A stretch of 64,000 nt of DNA from Aspidiotus rigidus (GCA_035079385.1 JAVHKY010000010.1:2790001-2854000), one strand, 5' to 3'. Shown: positions 1 to 12,604, counted from the stretch's first letter. Made by a program: numbers and translations. Notes: a model not told the origin generated them from the letters alone.

Positions 1-491
1 GTAGGAATTCTTCTTATGGAGGAGCCTTTCCGATCCCTCACGGAAACTGTGGCCGCTGTTGATTAAATGATCAGCAAAGGCGAATTCCCCCAAGTGTCCC
101 TGATTCCAAGACTTCAAGTGTTCAGCTACTCTCACCTTCATCTGGCGGCTGGTCTCACTAATATAAAAGCCTCTACAATCCCTGTATTCTACCCTATAAA
201 CACCGCTCCTCTTATCAACGGCTATAGGGTCCTCCAGCCTCATAAACAGCCCTTCAACATGATGGGGTTGTAAAAAGCTGGTCTGGAACCGAACGGGCGG
301 AGGGCCCGACCTAAATGGACGGAGAACTTTCCCAGGAAAGGGAGACTGATCCAACGCATACGACGATCAAGGACTGTGTCTCGGGGGAGGGAGGTGGTGG
401 AATCGAGAATACTCCTAGTAAGTTTCCTCTGAACCATCACATCAACGTCGACATTGACCCCATTCACTCTGGCCAGGTGTTTTATTGTCAA
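1..491 (-). pseudogene. Penelope-like element 3' end: RT thumb region and GIY-YIG endonuclease fragment
   Basis: Reading the minus strand, one frame from about 360 down to position 1 gives a GIY-YIG nuclease core: RSGVYRVEY, then GFYISETSRQ, an Arg-rich helix ending in AEH, and HLINSGHSF, running off the window edge. This is the C-terminal endonuclease of Penelope-like retroelements (PLEs), which cuts the target to prime reverse transcription. The second half of the signature reads YIS where YIG is usual. Upstream, 491-240 in a different frame carries the PLE-type stretch SLPFLGKFSVHLGRALRPFG that normally precedes the nuclease. The two halves are therefore separated by a frameshift near 240-300, and a stop interrupts the nuclease frame near 418. 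It is a decayed 3' end of an element in the same orientation as the RT remnant at 2.3-3.1 kb. Confidence 0.75.
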
Positions 492-2293
492 TAGTTCTTT
501 TTTGAAGGCAGCCTGACTCGAGGGAATACAAGTCGGTCTGCGAAGCTAGGCTATTAAAAGCAACCATCTTATGCGCAACAGGACAGGATGACGCTCCATG
601 GACTAAAACCGACTGTCCTTCGGTACCGATGTCGAGCTTTCGCGCGGTTTCTGAAATCAGTTACTCCTAGTGTTTTGGTGCGAGAAGCGTATGCTCCTAC
701 AAGAAATGATCATGTAGCCATGTGTAACTCCGTTCGGTCCCGTGGTGCGATAATTCGTTGCGTCTGCCCCTTTATTCGCGAGATAGCCGGGATGCGATAA
801 TAAATTTCGTGATTGTGTTAGTGAATCTGTGTGGTGCAGTACCCACTTAGAGGAATAGCCTAAGTGCGACAGTATTCAACTTCACATCGAACGAGACTCC
901 GCCCTAACCCCCAGTCACCCAAAGGTAGAGAAGTTCTTTCAACCACCGCTAAATCTACCGGAAAGGCAGTTCGAATCCGGTGACATGGCCGACGGTCGAG
1001 TATAAACCAGTGCCGCTCCCGCAGGGAGCGTAGCCCACAAGGGAGGTAATGCGATCCCTAGAAGCGTGAAGATTGAGGGTTATGGGATATCTCCTCGAAT
1101 CCGAGCTACCTTCTGGTCAGACAATTTTCATCGTTTGCGGTTCCACCCACCATCGAAATCGAAGACTACATCAGAGCTCTTTGGAAGCCACACCTGATCG
1201 TCGTCGTGGAGGTCCATCACCTAAATGTCTAGGAATATGAAATAACGGTATCGTACACTTATATGTATCATTCTTCGTGGTCGTATAGATTACATTTTTC
1301 GTCGTACCTTTCAACATCTTGATTTCATCAGTTATTTGCAGAGGAGTTATTTCTAGGCAGACCTTCGACGTCAGATGAGGGCTTCGGCCGTGAGTTCCTT
1401 TTCGATAGGTGGTAAATTTCTTCCCCTGAAAGGCGTGTATCATGCGTCTCCGTCGTCTCCCCTCCCTCTTAGTATTCGTATATCGGGTGGGTGTTTTTGC
1501 TCTGTCAGCTTGGTAACTACCAGTGGATCATGTAGGGTGAAGAGCCTATTATTGGCGCGGTCTCATCTACAATAGTTTTGTTCTTTCGGCTACCTAAATT
1601 TGATTATTATTTGATTGCTCTTGCCTGCTTACGTAGTTGGTCTCCTGGCCTGATCAGTCAGCTCTCGAGGTAGTCCGAAACGCCCTTTTGGTCACCGTTG
1701 GTGTAGATGAGAAAGCCGATCTATCCTAACGAAGAGTTTGGTTTTCCATTCAGTTATTTCTATCATTTTTTGATACTTGTGTAAGCCAAATTTCTCAGAA
1801 TCGACGACAGTATGCGTTTTCCTATGTGAGAAGTTCACTCCCTCCGTTTAAGAGTCCCATTAGGTTCTACCGCCATCTGAGCTAGCTGGTGTGAGAGTGA
1901 CCGCTGAGAGGGATCCAGCTCTTTCATTGGTAGGTGTGACCCTTTATCTCCTTCCCCCCCCCGACCTATCCGAGCTACGTATAGTTTATTCGTACTTTCG
2001 AATAGAGTCAACCTCTTTTGATCAGTTTTGTCTAAATTTCTCCTACCGAATGAGAATGATGGGTTACGCCTCTTTGGCTGGTCCGGCTCTCGCAGATTGA
2101 CGATAATTTCAAATCCCTGGTCGTTATGTGGGTAGTTTGACCGTCTACATCACAACGTCTGAATTTGAACTTTACCTCTTTTCCTCGAATCAGATGTTAC
2201 TTAATCATATTTACTATTGGTACAGGTACGTTGTTGACGTTCTATGCACGTGGATTGGTCCTCCAGATCTCCTTGGTAAGATTCTGAGGTATC
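492..2293. other. No recognisable gene; probable decayed PLE interior
   Basis: Only short open frames with no family resemblance are seen on either strand. The stretch lies between the PLE 3' end and a PLE reverse-transcriptase remnant on the same strand, so it may be eroded element sequence or unrelated intergenic DNA. I could not recognise further RT motifs in it. Confidence 0.4.
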
Positions 2294-3123
2294 TCAATTT
2301 CTAGTACCTCCCATAAAATTTACTTTGGAAATAGGGGGATCTTCCATTAACTTTTTGAATTTATCGATCTCTGTAAGAGACGGTATCCATGAGTTTGGAA
2401 TATACAGGAAAGATACTACGTAGTGAGGAACGTTGGCCTTGACAAGAAGCTCACCCATACGCTGGATGGTGGCAGCCTTAGGAATATTCGGGAATAGACC
2501 AACAACACCGAACGAACAGATGGTCGTGCACGGGGGAAGACTTACACCCTTCAAAACATCAGTTTAGGAACCTGAGTTCGAGACCGAATAAGGAGATTTG
2601 AATACAATGCGATGTTCAAACCAACGGTCCAGGAATTTACCGAGGAGGTAAATAGGAGAGGAAATGAATGAGTTCAGGGGTCGCATCGGGGTATTATTCT
2701 TATGCACTTCAGGCAACCCGTAAAGGAGGGGTGTGTGGGGTTAAGAACACAGAGGGTTTTTTTCACAGCTGGAATTTTGATAATAGCCTCACACTTGTTG
2801 ATGACACTCCTAACTTCTTTAACATGCTTAGGGAAACTGAAGTTCTCACTCTCTTTAGCCTCACATTGCTGGAGCACATCGTGTACCTTCGAAGCATAAG
2901 CGGATTTCTCCATCACCACAACAGCATTGCCCTTGTCAATCTTCCTCTTTAAACCTTGGATCACTCCTCCCAATTCGTTACTCATACGAGGTAAAGGGTT
3001 ATTGCGGACTTCATCGGCACAGACTTTTTGAGTATTAAAACCAGGGCCAATTTTCACAGCGAGATCCGCAACAACATTTGCCAAAGTTTCATCCTTCTTG
3101 AGGGGAGGCGGACTAAATTTCAA
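2294..3123 (-). pseudogene. Penelope-like reverse transcriptase fragment
   Basis: Minus-strand frames 3123-2674 and 2554-2294 carry N-terminal and early core RT motifs of PLEs. KRKIDKGNAVVVMEKSAYAS matches the conserved K-x-DKGN-VVVM segment. CSFGVVGLFPNIPKAA matches the motif-A block usually read as SFDVVSLFTNIP; here the catalytic Asp is Gly. Two frames and at least one stop break the enzyme, and the YxDD segment is not found. It shares orientation with the GIY-YIG remnant at 1-491, so both may come from one eroded insertion, although ~1.8 kb between them is unreadable. Confidence 0.7.
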
Positions 3124-3297
3124 ACCTTTCTCAAGGAGGGCTGTTTCATCGCTATTAAATACTACCTAACTCTTATTTCTGAGGGGGGGTGGAATTTCTG
3201 AATGGCAACACCGTCACTATCCCCGTCCTTAGCAACATCAACATTTTCATTCATTAAGGAGGATTTAACTTCCTATAATATTTTTTGCTCAATAAAG

Positions 3298-3653
3298 ACA
3301 AGACCACGGTGCTAGAAAGGTCTGGTGTTGTCTACTCTGTCCCCTGTTCCGGTTGCCCTAGACCGAGTACATAATGTTGGAGAAACTCGCTAGTTGCTTA
3401 AATGTCGAGTTGACCAGCATAAAAACGATGTCAAGAAGTGTAGCGATCGTATTGCTTTAACCTCTCACTCTCTTGATACTGGTCATCAATTCGACTTCAA
3501 CAAGCCTGTGGTTTTGGGTAGAAAAAACGACGATAAGAAAAGAAAGATTTCACAGGTTATCAATATTATTAAAGATGAAAATATGATCAATTTTAAAACG
3601 GACACGTGCAGCTCATCTAACATGTATTCGACGATTATTACTTCAAACCGATG
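3298..3653 (+). pseudogene. Penelope-like GIY-YIG endonuclease fragment, opposite orientation
   Basis: Plus strand. A frame near 3303-3370 reads ERSGVVYSVPCSGCP, then a frame change leads to the open stretch 3394-3653 with LKCRVDQHKNDVKKC, SLDTGHQFDFNK and KRKISQVINIIKDENMINFK. Together these are the halves of a PLE GIY-YIG domain and its C-terminal tail. The frame breaks at the YIG segment, so the domain is dead. The same family, with the same DQHKNDVKKC core, recurs on the minus strand at 54.2-54.6 kb. The orientation is opposite to the adjacent PLE RT remnant, so this is a separate insertion. Confidence 0.7.
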
Positions 3654-3699
3654 ACTTAGTTTCATCTCTCGACTCGTTTTTTCTTCACGCACTTTCTAT

Positions 3700-5640
3700 C
3701 TCGTACATTCAGTTGGTTCCTATAAAGATGATACGTGATGTATCGAAACGTCGAATTTTTGCTTTTCGTTTCATCAACTAGAACCATCTCTCTATATGTA
3801 ACTAATTTTATAAAAATTTTTTCCTCGAGTAAATTCCATGAAATGATGATCTTCTTTTCGTGTAGATACTCGTAGCTACTATCATTCCTACCAGCGAGAT
3901 TTTAATTTGAAAATAGAGAAAAACCCATTCAAACTAACACTTTTAAAAATACGACTATAGGTACTTATTTCTTCTTGGTGTAGGGTTGAAATGTCACACG
4001 GTATAAAATTGAAGGCCATCGGGTTTATTTTGAACTCGCGCGTCGGTTTAATATTACCCTCGAGAAAAATTTGTCACCCCGGAACTCATCATGACCTTTG
4101 ATGATAAGTTGAGCGATGTGGCGGTGATAAATCTTTCATGAAAAGATTTTAACGTTTTACGATTACGAGTAGCCTGCTGTGTTACTAACTACAACTATGC
4201 ATTTACAAAGTTTCGTTATCATTATTTACATTTGAACCACGAATATACCGTAGGTGTAAGTGAGATTCCGCGTTTAGAAGTCGTTGTCTCGTTCTATTTA
4301 TGACTAAAATATATTTGTCGATTTTTAAAATATTCGAAAAGAATAATGTTTATAGATGAGGAAAAATCTTGTGACTTCGTCTTCAGCAGTGATGAAGGAA
4401 TTGAAAAGGATTTGGAGTATTCGTTCAGCTCACAATGTCCAAGATTCATTATTTGTAAATACGTGCCCTGGTCCTATATGTGAAACATTGATTGATTCGG
4501 TTTTAGGAGTTCATGCTATTGCAGGTCAAGTAATTCTTTTTTTTATTCCACTAATATCATACCTAGTCTTGCAATTTACTTGATATACTTTCATTGATTT
4601 AGATTTCTCCTTTAATTTGAGCAATGGAAGCAAGACTTAGGAAACTTTTATTTTATTTTTGTTGACCGTTTGATAATACAGTATACGGTAGTACAGTCAA
4701 ATGCGACATCGTATTTACTCATTTAGCCTGTCAACAAAACTTTTCTTCAAATTCCATTATCTCTGTATCCTAAATCTCAACAACAAAGCTGTTTTTTCTT
4801 GAGAAACGCCCTTTATATGGAATTTTTCACATCAAGAGGATCTTGGGACTCGAAGAAATTTTAGTTATATGAGCTAGAAGTACTTGGAGAAGTTCGAATT
4901 CTGGTCAACCCGTATATGGGTGGAATTTGGCTACAAATATAAGAAGAGGTGGACTTGAAAAATTTTGAACCTAAACTCTTTACGGAGGAGACACTTGGAA
5001 AAATGTCGTTAACCGATTAAATTAGTTTTGTGAAAACGGACGCGGCCGAAGCATACTGCGATTTTGACGGTGTAACGTTAGCAGGGAAAGAAAACACAAG
5101 AACGTAACGAATAAAAAAGAAGTCAAGGCTGCCGTGCTCGCAGTATTAATACGTTGGATGGACTCTTAAGCAAAAAGAAGTCGAGGCTGCTCATGATGGA
5201 GTTTTAATGAGTCCATCCATATTATTAGGTTTATCGTTCAGCCGTCAGCCAGTCAAGCGGATTTTGCAGGATTGCGGTCCAACCGTGAGTCAGTCATAAG
5301 CCAATTTTTATAGTTTAAATCAATACATCCAATTTCAAAAGTTAAGAACTTCTACTCAGAACAGAACTACGAGTATACCGGTATAGCTTTAAAACTACAA
5401 GGTCATTAACTCGACGGTATGACATAGTGCGAAAATAGATGAAAGATGAGAAGGGAGAGATTAATGGGGAGGGAAATTAGTGCGGACAGTCAGGTTTGTT
5501 TAGATGTTGGTAGTGTAGGCAAAGTCGAGCAATATTGGTGGAAAAAAAATACTTTGCTGAAGCAAACGTTTCTTAGTTGAAAATGTTCTAGGATGCGGTC
5601 CTGAAAAACATACTAAAAATCCCACGTTTTCCCCGTGGAA
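3700..5640. other. No gene seen
   Basis: AT-rich sequence with only short open frames. A small imperfect direct repeat, AAGAAGTCAAGGCTGC and AAGAAGTCGAGGCTGC, lies near 5.11-5.19 kb, with the similar tails TTGGATGGACT and GAGTCCATCCA. Nothing else is supported. Confidence 0.4.
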
Positions 5641-5642
5641 CT

Positions 5643-6240
5643 TCTTTTTTTATGAGGGTTCGACCCCCCCCCCCAATTCGTTTTTCGCCTATATCGTGCG
5701 AGATTGAAATTTTATTTAAAAATGTTTCGTTAAATTTCCTACTAAATGACGTATTCAATTTTCAGCCTATACCAATTAGTGTCTTTGCAAAGGCCGTTCA
5801 AGAGAATCCCAAAATCAGTTTTTCCATATATCTCACAAAATTGAAATTTTATTTGAAAATGTTTTAAACAAAAGTTGTTTCTTGTTAAATTTAATATAAA
5901 ATGAATTATTCCGCCTTCAGGAAGTTCTTTTTTTATAGGGGTTCAAACCCCTCAAGATTTACTCTTTTGCTTATATCTTTTGTAATTAAAATTTTATTTA
6001 AAAATATTTCAAACAAAAGTTGTTCCTCGTTAAATTTCCTACCAAATGACGTATTCAACTTTCAGCCTAGGTCAATTAATACCCCGGCAAAGCCTGCAAA
6101 GGCCGTTCGAAAAAGGATCAAAATCAGTTTTTCCATATATCTCCCAAAATTGAGATTTTATGAAAAAATGTTTCAAATAAAAGTTATTCCTCTTTGAATT
6201 TCCTATCAAGTGAGCTATTCAGCTTTCAGGATAGAGCAAC
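5643..6240. repeat. Degenerate tandem repeat, unit about 145-165 bp, four copies
   Basis: The landmark AAATTTCCTAC[TC]AAATGACG recurs at about 5732 and 6032, with decayed versions at about 5886 (AAATTTAATATAAAATGAA) and 6196 (GAATTTCCTATCAAGTGAG). Each is followed by a TTCAGCCT/TTCAGGA-like end and preceded by AAAATTGAAATTTTATTT-like sequence. Spacings are about 155, 145 and 164 bp. The GTTCGACCCC / GTTCAAACCCC block at about 5660 and 5940 repeats as well. A reverse-strand single copy, GAAAGCTGAATAGCTCATTT, sits near 7811, so the family is also dispersed. Confidence 0.7.
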
Positions 6241-6504
6241 TAGTCTGCAAAAACGGGCTTTCAATGTTAAAAATATGAGGATGTGCTATATTTTTCTTAT
6301 GTTCAGATAGTTTTGGTGCTAATTTACGGAAGTCTTGCATCATTACAGATTGTAAAGACTATTTTTTTACCAGCGATATAAATATTGAAAAGATGGAAAT
6401 TGAATAAATATTTTTCTCATATATTCATGTCTCACATGGTAACCAGATAATTATATTGAAATAAAAACAATTGAAGTCGCATCGTATCAAAGACTCTACG
6501 GTAG

Positions 6505-7559
6505 ATGCAATATTCTCTGATTTACGGTAAAACAAGAGACAGGCCATTGAACAAATGTCAGTTTCAAGCTTTCGCGAAAAATGTCCGCCGAAAAGTAGAC
6601 TTGGCCTCTCCACCTCCCACTGAAGACGCTGCACGGTTTCATTTATACAGAGTGTACCACCAAGTACAATTGTGGCTTGGTCATGAAAAAGATCCATTAG
6701 AATGGAGATGGAAGCGAATCGATGAGATATTGGAGCCTATAACAAGGAACACAGCCCCAGCGTCGCGCCAGACCACCTCCTACAACTTATTTCGAGTGGA
6801 TGCGCCAAAGGATGTAGAAATGCGTGTAGCTGCCGAAAAGTAGGTGAACAAAAAACGACGGCTTCCTTAACGAAGTTAAACGAGGAACGCAGGGAACCTA
6901 TTTTATGATTCAAATGGGATTTGGTTTTGAAAATTCAATGAAGCCTAGACCTAGATAAAGCTAGTCTAAAGAAGGCCTATACCTACTATAAGCCTAGTAC
7001 ATGTAATAGTTTGAAAGTCTAAATTTTTCCAAGTACCCCTCCTATCATATATAGCTCGAGAGTCGGAATTTTTCCAAGTTTTTTGCTGGACGGCGCACGG
7101 CAAATTTCTCAAAAAGCCCCCCATAAAACAGGTTCCCTGTTAATAAAAACGTGTATTTTAGTCATTCCGACCTCGATGATGAAGAGGTATACTGTTCGAA
7201 ACGTCGGTAGTTTTTCCATCAATAGAAGAGCCAGATTCACCTCTCTTATTCTTTTCTTGTAGTGTTTAACCGTCTACTTTATACTTCTCAAATATCATAG
7301 TATCATGCCTCAACCATAAGTGGTCTATTGCTTAAATTTTTGTTAAAAACAGTTGTTTTTTTTCTTCCTAGGATCAAAATGTTCACCAATGGGTCTTGGG
7401 CAGACTTGCCTCAATGCTGGTGGAGTATTACAGGTAGTAGACAACATTAACGACGACTTGCAGGATGTATTATGTGAGGACGAGGAAACTGACCATGAGT
7501 CCAGTACTGATGACAATTCCTCAGTAATCACAGGCGAAGAGTATGACGAGAGCGGATAA
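6505..7559 (+). pseudogene. Cys-rich arthropod repeat-family gene in two exons, frameshifted
   Basis: Exon 1 (6505-6843) encodes YGKTRDRPLNKCQF..., PPTEDAARFHLYRVYHQVQ, WLG...PLEWRWK and LEPITRNTAPA. This is the signature of an expanded insect gene family whose C-terminus is a CXC-like cysteine cluster. A shift of frame near 6760 (about five extra bases) is needed to enter the next part: SSGCAKGCRNACSCRK, which ends at donor GTAG^GTGAAC. A 528-nt intron (6844-7371) ends ...TTCTTCCTAG. Exon 2 (7372-7559) continues in phase with GSKCSPMGLGQTCLN and an acidic tail. The splice restores the CSCRK-x-G-x-KCS pattern, so the intron is real. The frameshift makes this copy a likely pseudogene. The biochemical role of the family is unknown to me. 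Confidence 0.6.
6890..7139. mobile_element. MITE with CAGGGAACCT ends inside the intron
   Basis: CAGGGAACCTATTTTATG at 6890 is mirrored by CATAAAACAGGTTCCCTG ending at 7139, a ~250-bp span wholly inside the intron of the Cys-rich gene. A second end of the same family occurs at 56,678-56,697 (CATAAAACAGGTTCCCTG). There the bases just outside (CCTCAATTAACAAAGTTAA) resemble the complement of those outside the left end here (CTTCCTTAACGAAGTTAA). The true terminus may therefore lie ~25 bp further out. No target duplication was recognised. Confidence 0.6.
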
Positions 7560-10390
7560 TATCAAGTAAGTCGGTAGGCTCACGTACACTGCTCATACTA
7601 GGAAGCGTAGAAAACCTAGAGGCAGGGCATAGACGGATGGAGGAACTCAAATCATGCTCGAGAAACGACCTTCTCCTGGGGCTATGTTATAAAATTATGT
7701 GTATAAATCACATGAAATGAACTAGCCTCATGGAGTAAGATTCATTTGAGGAACCTAGAAGAAAAATGCACCTAACACAGTTTTTTTCATATACTAGTTA
7801 CTCTATACTGAAAGCTGAATAGCTCATTTGATTTATTTTCTATGGATAACGGGACACGATAACTTAAGGAATATGACAACGTGTACTTTGCCACAAAGCA
7901 GTTACTACGTTCTCTTTCCCTCGCTCTCTTATGATCTCAAATCCTATGACTGCTCTCTCATCCTCCCCCTGGCATTATTTCTTGTTCTCCTTATCCTCCA
8001 ATAAGTACTGATCTATTAGAAAAGCTTCAATTCCTTGCGGTCATCTTTAAATCGCCCTTCCAGACGCGAAGAAGTCATCCTAACCCGACTAAGAACGGAC
8101 CATTGTAAACATACGCGTTACTGTTAATATAGACAAAATTTTTCAAATTCTCTACTCAATGCGATGAACTAATTACACATTGTCTTAAGTTATTGCCCAC
8201 TTTATCTGCTTTCAAGTTAATAATTATTGATCAAATCCTTATGAACAGGTTTGAAACTACTGTTTTGCAGAGATCATATAATTATCATTGGTGACGAGCA
8301 AGAATAACCTTAAAAGTGATGGAGCTCTTCCTCGAAACACAGTCATTCATGCATAAACTCTCTCCGATGAGAATTTTTATCGAAGGAGCTGAGACGTTCT
8401 TATCAGTTTGATGACCTATAGAGATGTATTCACGAGAAACAACCCCCGCAATGGACGGTGTGCGGAAACTGCTCATGAATTGCGGTCCAAATGATTTGAT
8501 TTTTACCACAAATTGCAGACAGATAGAAAATTGAGAAAGATGACAATGCAGCACACATCCATAGATACGGGTAGGCATTCCTTCAGAAAAAAAAAAAAAA
8601 AACAAAAAAAACATGAACTTTCTTTTATCAGCTTAGTGTTAATGACCTACATAGTATAAATGTATTAGAAATCTGGCAGCAATATGATAACCAATTAGAA
8701 ATGTACTCCATACCTATCATACATTATACTCAATTGATGATTGTATATTATAAACGACTAACTGACGCTATTTTCCGGTATAGCCTATAATAAGCAAGTT
8801 TTTCAAGCCTACACTGAAAATAAGCTCACTTACTTTTCATTTCACCGCGAATAGTGGAATTATTTAGGTATATAAAACTATTCCTTTACGAATAGGCCTG
8901 GAAGTATACGTGGTCTTCTGCGTCTTATTGAACTATAAGTTACCTAGCACGTGCAGTCTATCTTAATCACAGATCGTACCGTAAATTGATGTAGAAATTG
9001 ATTAAAGTTCAAAAAACGAGAAAAGACCACGCCGTAACTCTCATTATTTCTGCATTAGATTGTAATAGAATAATGCGGTCTTATTTCGATGGCACAGCGA
9101 ATACATTTGGCCTATATGATAACTTGTCCGTAAGGACAAAACCATCGAGATATAGAACTTCGCGATCGCTCGATTGAACAAAAGTCTTAAAGTTATTCTC
9201 AATCGCAAATATGAGACACTAATATCGCGTGAAAAAAGCTCCAACTGACATCTCTGGGTACCTATATTGAAACATTTGAATAATAATAGCCGCGAAATAG
9301 AGGACGGGCAAATTTTAGAAGAGTTCGTGACTCCGCCCACCCGCGAAATGATTCAACTCAGACCGTCAGAACAGACAGACCGTGACTGCGACGCGGAATG
9401 GTAGCGCTTGCTCTTTTCGTAAGATGAAACCGTGAATTAATGTAAAATACTTTGCCTCCGTCATACTGCATGGAGTTACCTATCTGTTCGAATTGTATTG
9501 CTCAAAATCTATATATTTAAGATCACGAAAATTAAATATTTTATTTGGAAATAAGAATTCATTTTTGATTGAGGAATACCGTAAATAAAATTAGGTAAAA
9601 TCTCATAATATTTGTATTAAAATTCATTTGAAAGTTTTCACCAGAGAAATGGGAGACTGACGCAAGTTTTATGCGTGAAATATTCGTGCGAAACGAGTTG
9701 GAGAATTTTTTAATCGATGCTCGTCGGTTTGTAAAGTGTAGGTCCTACATAATTATGTAACACGAGTTAAAACACGCATGTAAATTCTACAACGAATTGA
9801 GAAATTATTTGTTATTTACTTGTTCTTGAGGGTGAAATCCTACGAAACAAAGCGCAAACGTCTCATTGATTTTTTCAATTTTCTAATTTTTATTTTTACG
9901 CGAGCTTTAAAGATACACCGAGGATCCTTAGCTGAAGTAAAGTTATAATTAATAACATCTTAAATTCATGGACATCTCGAGGTTAAGGAACAGTAATGTA
10001 TGTTTGTGGTATTTTTTTCCTCGATAGAAATGTAAAAGAGGGTGCTGAAATCTAGATATATTGGAGAGAATTCTAAATACAATTTTAGAATTTTTTTTTC
10101 AGTGCTTCGGGACGTTTGTGTATAGACGAGCGGAGCGGTATGAGTTGCGGACAGATATCTTGGCCGTGAGGACAGGACAGGAACCTTAGGGTTTGGGAAT
10201 TGATAAGATAAGAATATGCGTGGCCGGCCAATTCGTAACGAAATAAAGATACCTACCACTTTGTGTTTGGAGTTCCTAATAGTGGATGACCAAAATATGG
10301 GAGCTTTTTTGATGTGAAGGAGTTTGTTGGGTGTGTGATTTTTTCGGAATGTTTTTCATAATTGGGGAACGTGTGAGCAGAACTGGTGAG
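7560..10390. other. No gene seen
   Basis: Short open frames only. An A-rich tract is present at about 8584-8614. No domain, repeat array or RNA gene could be supported across this 2.8 kb. Confidence 0.4.
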
Positions 10391-10392
10391 CG

Positions 10393-10756
10393 GGTGTTGA
10401 CAGTTATTCTGCCGTACAAAGTTGAATTGATGTACATCCAAATCGACGATCAGGCAAACTGTATCTTTCGGACGGTTGGTGTGAAGCGTGATAACACACT
10501 ACTGTTACTTCATTGCTGGAAATAACAAGAGAAAAATTCAGATCTAGGAAACTGGAGCTCACGACCTAAAATCGCCAATATTGGAAGGGAGGGACGGACG
10601 CTTGTGTGGGAAAACAAGTAAAAATTGTCTTGGTATAACGCATATTTACATCTCAGCCGTATTAATCTTATTTCAAGAAAATGGAACTTCTTTCCGATCG
10701 TCGATTTGGATATACGTCAATCCAACTTTGTACAGCAGTATTCTCGTCAAGAATGT
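10393..10756. repeat. Inverted repeat, ~60-bp arms, ~230-bp spacer
   Basis: CCGTACAAAGTTGAATTGAT and ATCCAAATCGACGATC near 10,410-10,453 are mirrored at 10,691-10,756 (GATCGTCGATTTGGATATAC, then GTCAATCCAACTTTGTACAG), roughly 85% identity by eye. Because of the mirror symmetry both strands offer similar short open frames (YKVELMYIQIDDQ and YKVGLTYIQIDDR). This is most likely a small foldback element or the ends of an eroded DNA transposon. Confidence 0.6.
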
Positions 10757-10825
10757 AGCGTATTCGATGGTTCGATCGACAACGTCATAGTTGAAAATCA
10801 TTGTTGCCAGAGACCCGTGTGGATG

Positions 10826-11308
10826 CAGGGTTGACAAGCCAAAGCCGATGAACGGCTTAGCTGCAGCACTGGCCACGTTTTTTCGGCTCATTAAGCTCTA
10901 CCATAGCCAAGCACATTTTAGGCAAAAAGCCATTTGACAGCCAATCAAAATTCAAAATTTTGAATTAATAAATGGGAAACTGGCGCTGCGCTGTTAATCA
11001 CATAATTATTTAAAGCACAACGTTTCGCTATTAAATATTTTAGCCACGAATAAATCTTCTTTTTTGAAAATTTTGAACGGCTTTCAACCTGATGGTTAAG
11101 CCAATAGCAATTATTGGCTTATCAACCCTGGAAGCTGATGAACGGCTTACCAGCCTTAGTAGCCACGGTTTTCAAGCTTATTGACCAGTTTAAAAAGCCA
11201 ATCACACTTCTGGCAAAAAGCCAATTAATAGTCTATCAAAATTTCAAACAGCTTTCAACCTGATGGCTGTAGCTTACGTAAGCCACTGGCGATGACTTGT
11301 CAACCCTG
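10826..11308. mobile_element. 483-bp MITE with CAGGGTTGACAAG inverted ends
   Basis: CAGGGTTGACAAG at 10,826-10,838 is exactly mirrored by CTTGTCAACCCTG at 11,296-11,308. Inside, a block beginning GCCGATGAACGGCTTA (about 10,844) recurs as GCTGATGAACGGCTTA (about 11,133), followed in both by AGCCA...GGCAAAAAGCCA. The element therefore contains a diverged internal direct duplication with a period near 288 bp. The CA...TG ends and length suit a hAT-type non-autonomous element, but the flanking octamers do not match well, so the superfamily is unproven. Confidence 0.7.
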
Positions 11309-12604
11309 GGGGAATGGCATTTGTATGTGTGTTCATTGAGTTTGGAGGGCGCAGTGCAGTGTGAAGTGGATATATTGTGTAAGGAGGTTATTGCTGAGGA
11401 AATGGAGAGAATAGAGTGAGTCAGTGAGGAGAAGGTATTTGTCACTCAGGGGAAAAGTAGAAAAGGCACTATGTTCATAAAAAAATTTTCATAGAAGTTT
11501 GAAATATTAGCTACCAAATAATAATAAAAATATATGGGTCTGGGTATGTATTTTCCCTCTCCTCAATATTGGAAACCAGAAGAGTTGACAAATAAAAAAT
11601 GGAAAAGTTGCTCACTTACAAAAAATTTCTTCCCCATCAATTATGTAGGTTACAAAATTTTTTAGTTGGTGTGTACTTAAAAGACGCAAAGAACCAGACT
11701 ACCGACAACAACATTTCTCATCATTGTCAAATTTGCATGTTCTTGTCTTCCTTTAAGGTGGGCAGTGGTGTCAAATGGTCTCCCCCATTTCCAATTATTT
11801 TTTGATCTAATACCCATAATTTGATCAGATATGAGAACTTCTTGGCAGTAAATGCAATACCTCATGTATTATGAAAATCTCTTGAAAGTATACAGCCAGC
11901 GTATACGGGTATACCCATTCTAGATACCACTGGATTCGGGCCAGACAGCGCTAGCGTCGCGCTGCTTTTGTACCGAGCGGGGAAAACGGGAGCTAAACTA
12001 TGGCGGTATATGGAGAAAAAATGAAAAAAAATCAAAATAACACTCGAATGAAGCAGATTTGGCTTCCGGACATCCCATAAAAGATGTTCCCAAATAAAAA
12101 TTTTACAAATTAGATGAGCTGACAAAATCTTCAATTCCGCTTTATTCAAGAGTTAGGCCAAGTTTTTCATTTTTCTCTCAGATATTGCCATGATTAAGCT
12201 CCCATTTTCAATTTCGGCAAAAATGCCATTTCAAGTAAACGAACCATGCGCGTAATTAGCAAACCCAGCGGATGGCCGGCCCAAATATAGATAAGTAATT
12301 TTTCAATACAGCAACGCTAATGTAAAATCAACAAATATTTGAAATAGGGATCAGGCAAATATAGCTCTCATAAGACGTGCGTTGAACGCAGTTTACCCTG
12401 CACTGTTCCTGCGTGCTTTCATTACTCACAGAGTTTTTGGCGAGTCCAATATGAGGGTTTTCTATGTTTTATATCTGTGACTGCAAGAACTTGTATTTGG
12501 ACTGGATGACAAAAGAGTTGCTTCTGGTGGCAATGTAATGGAAGCTTGACCCAAGAAGGTGATCCTGAAATTGAATCACATTCACAGTACTTTCTTATAG
12601 TTAT

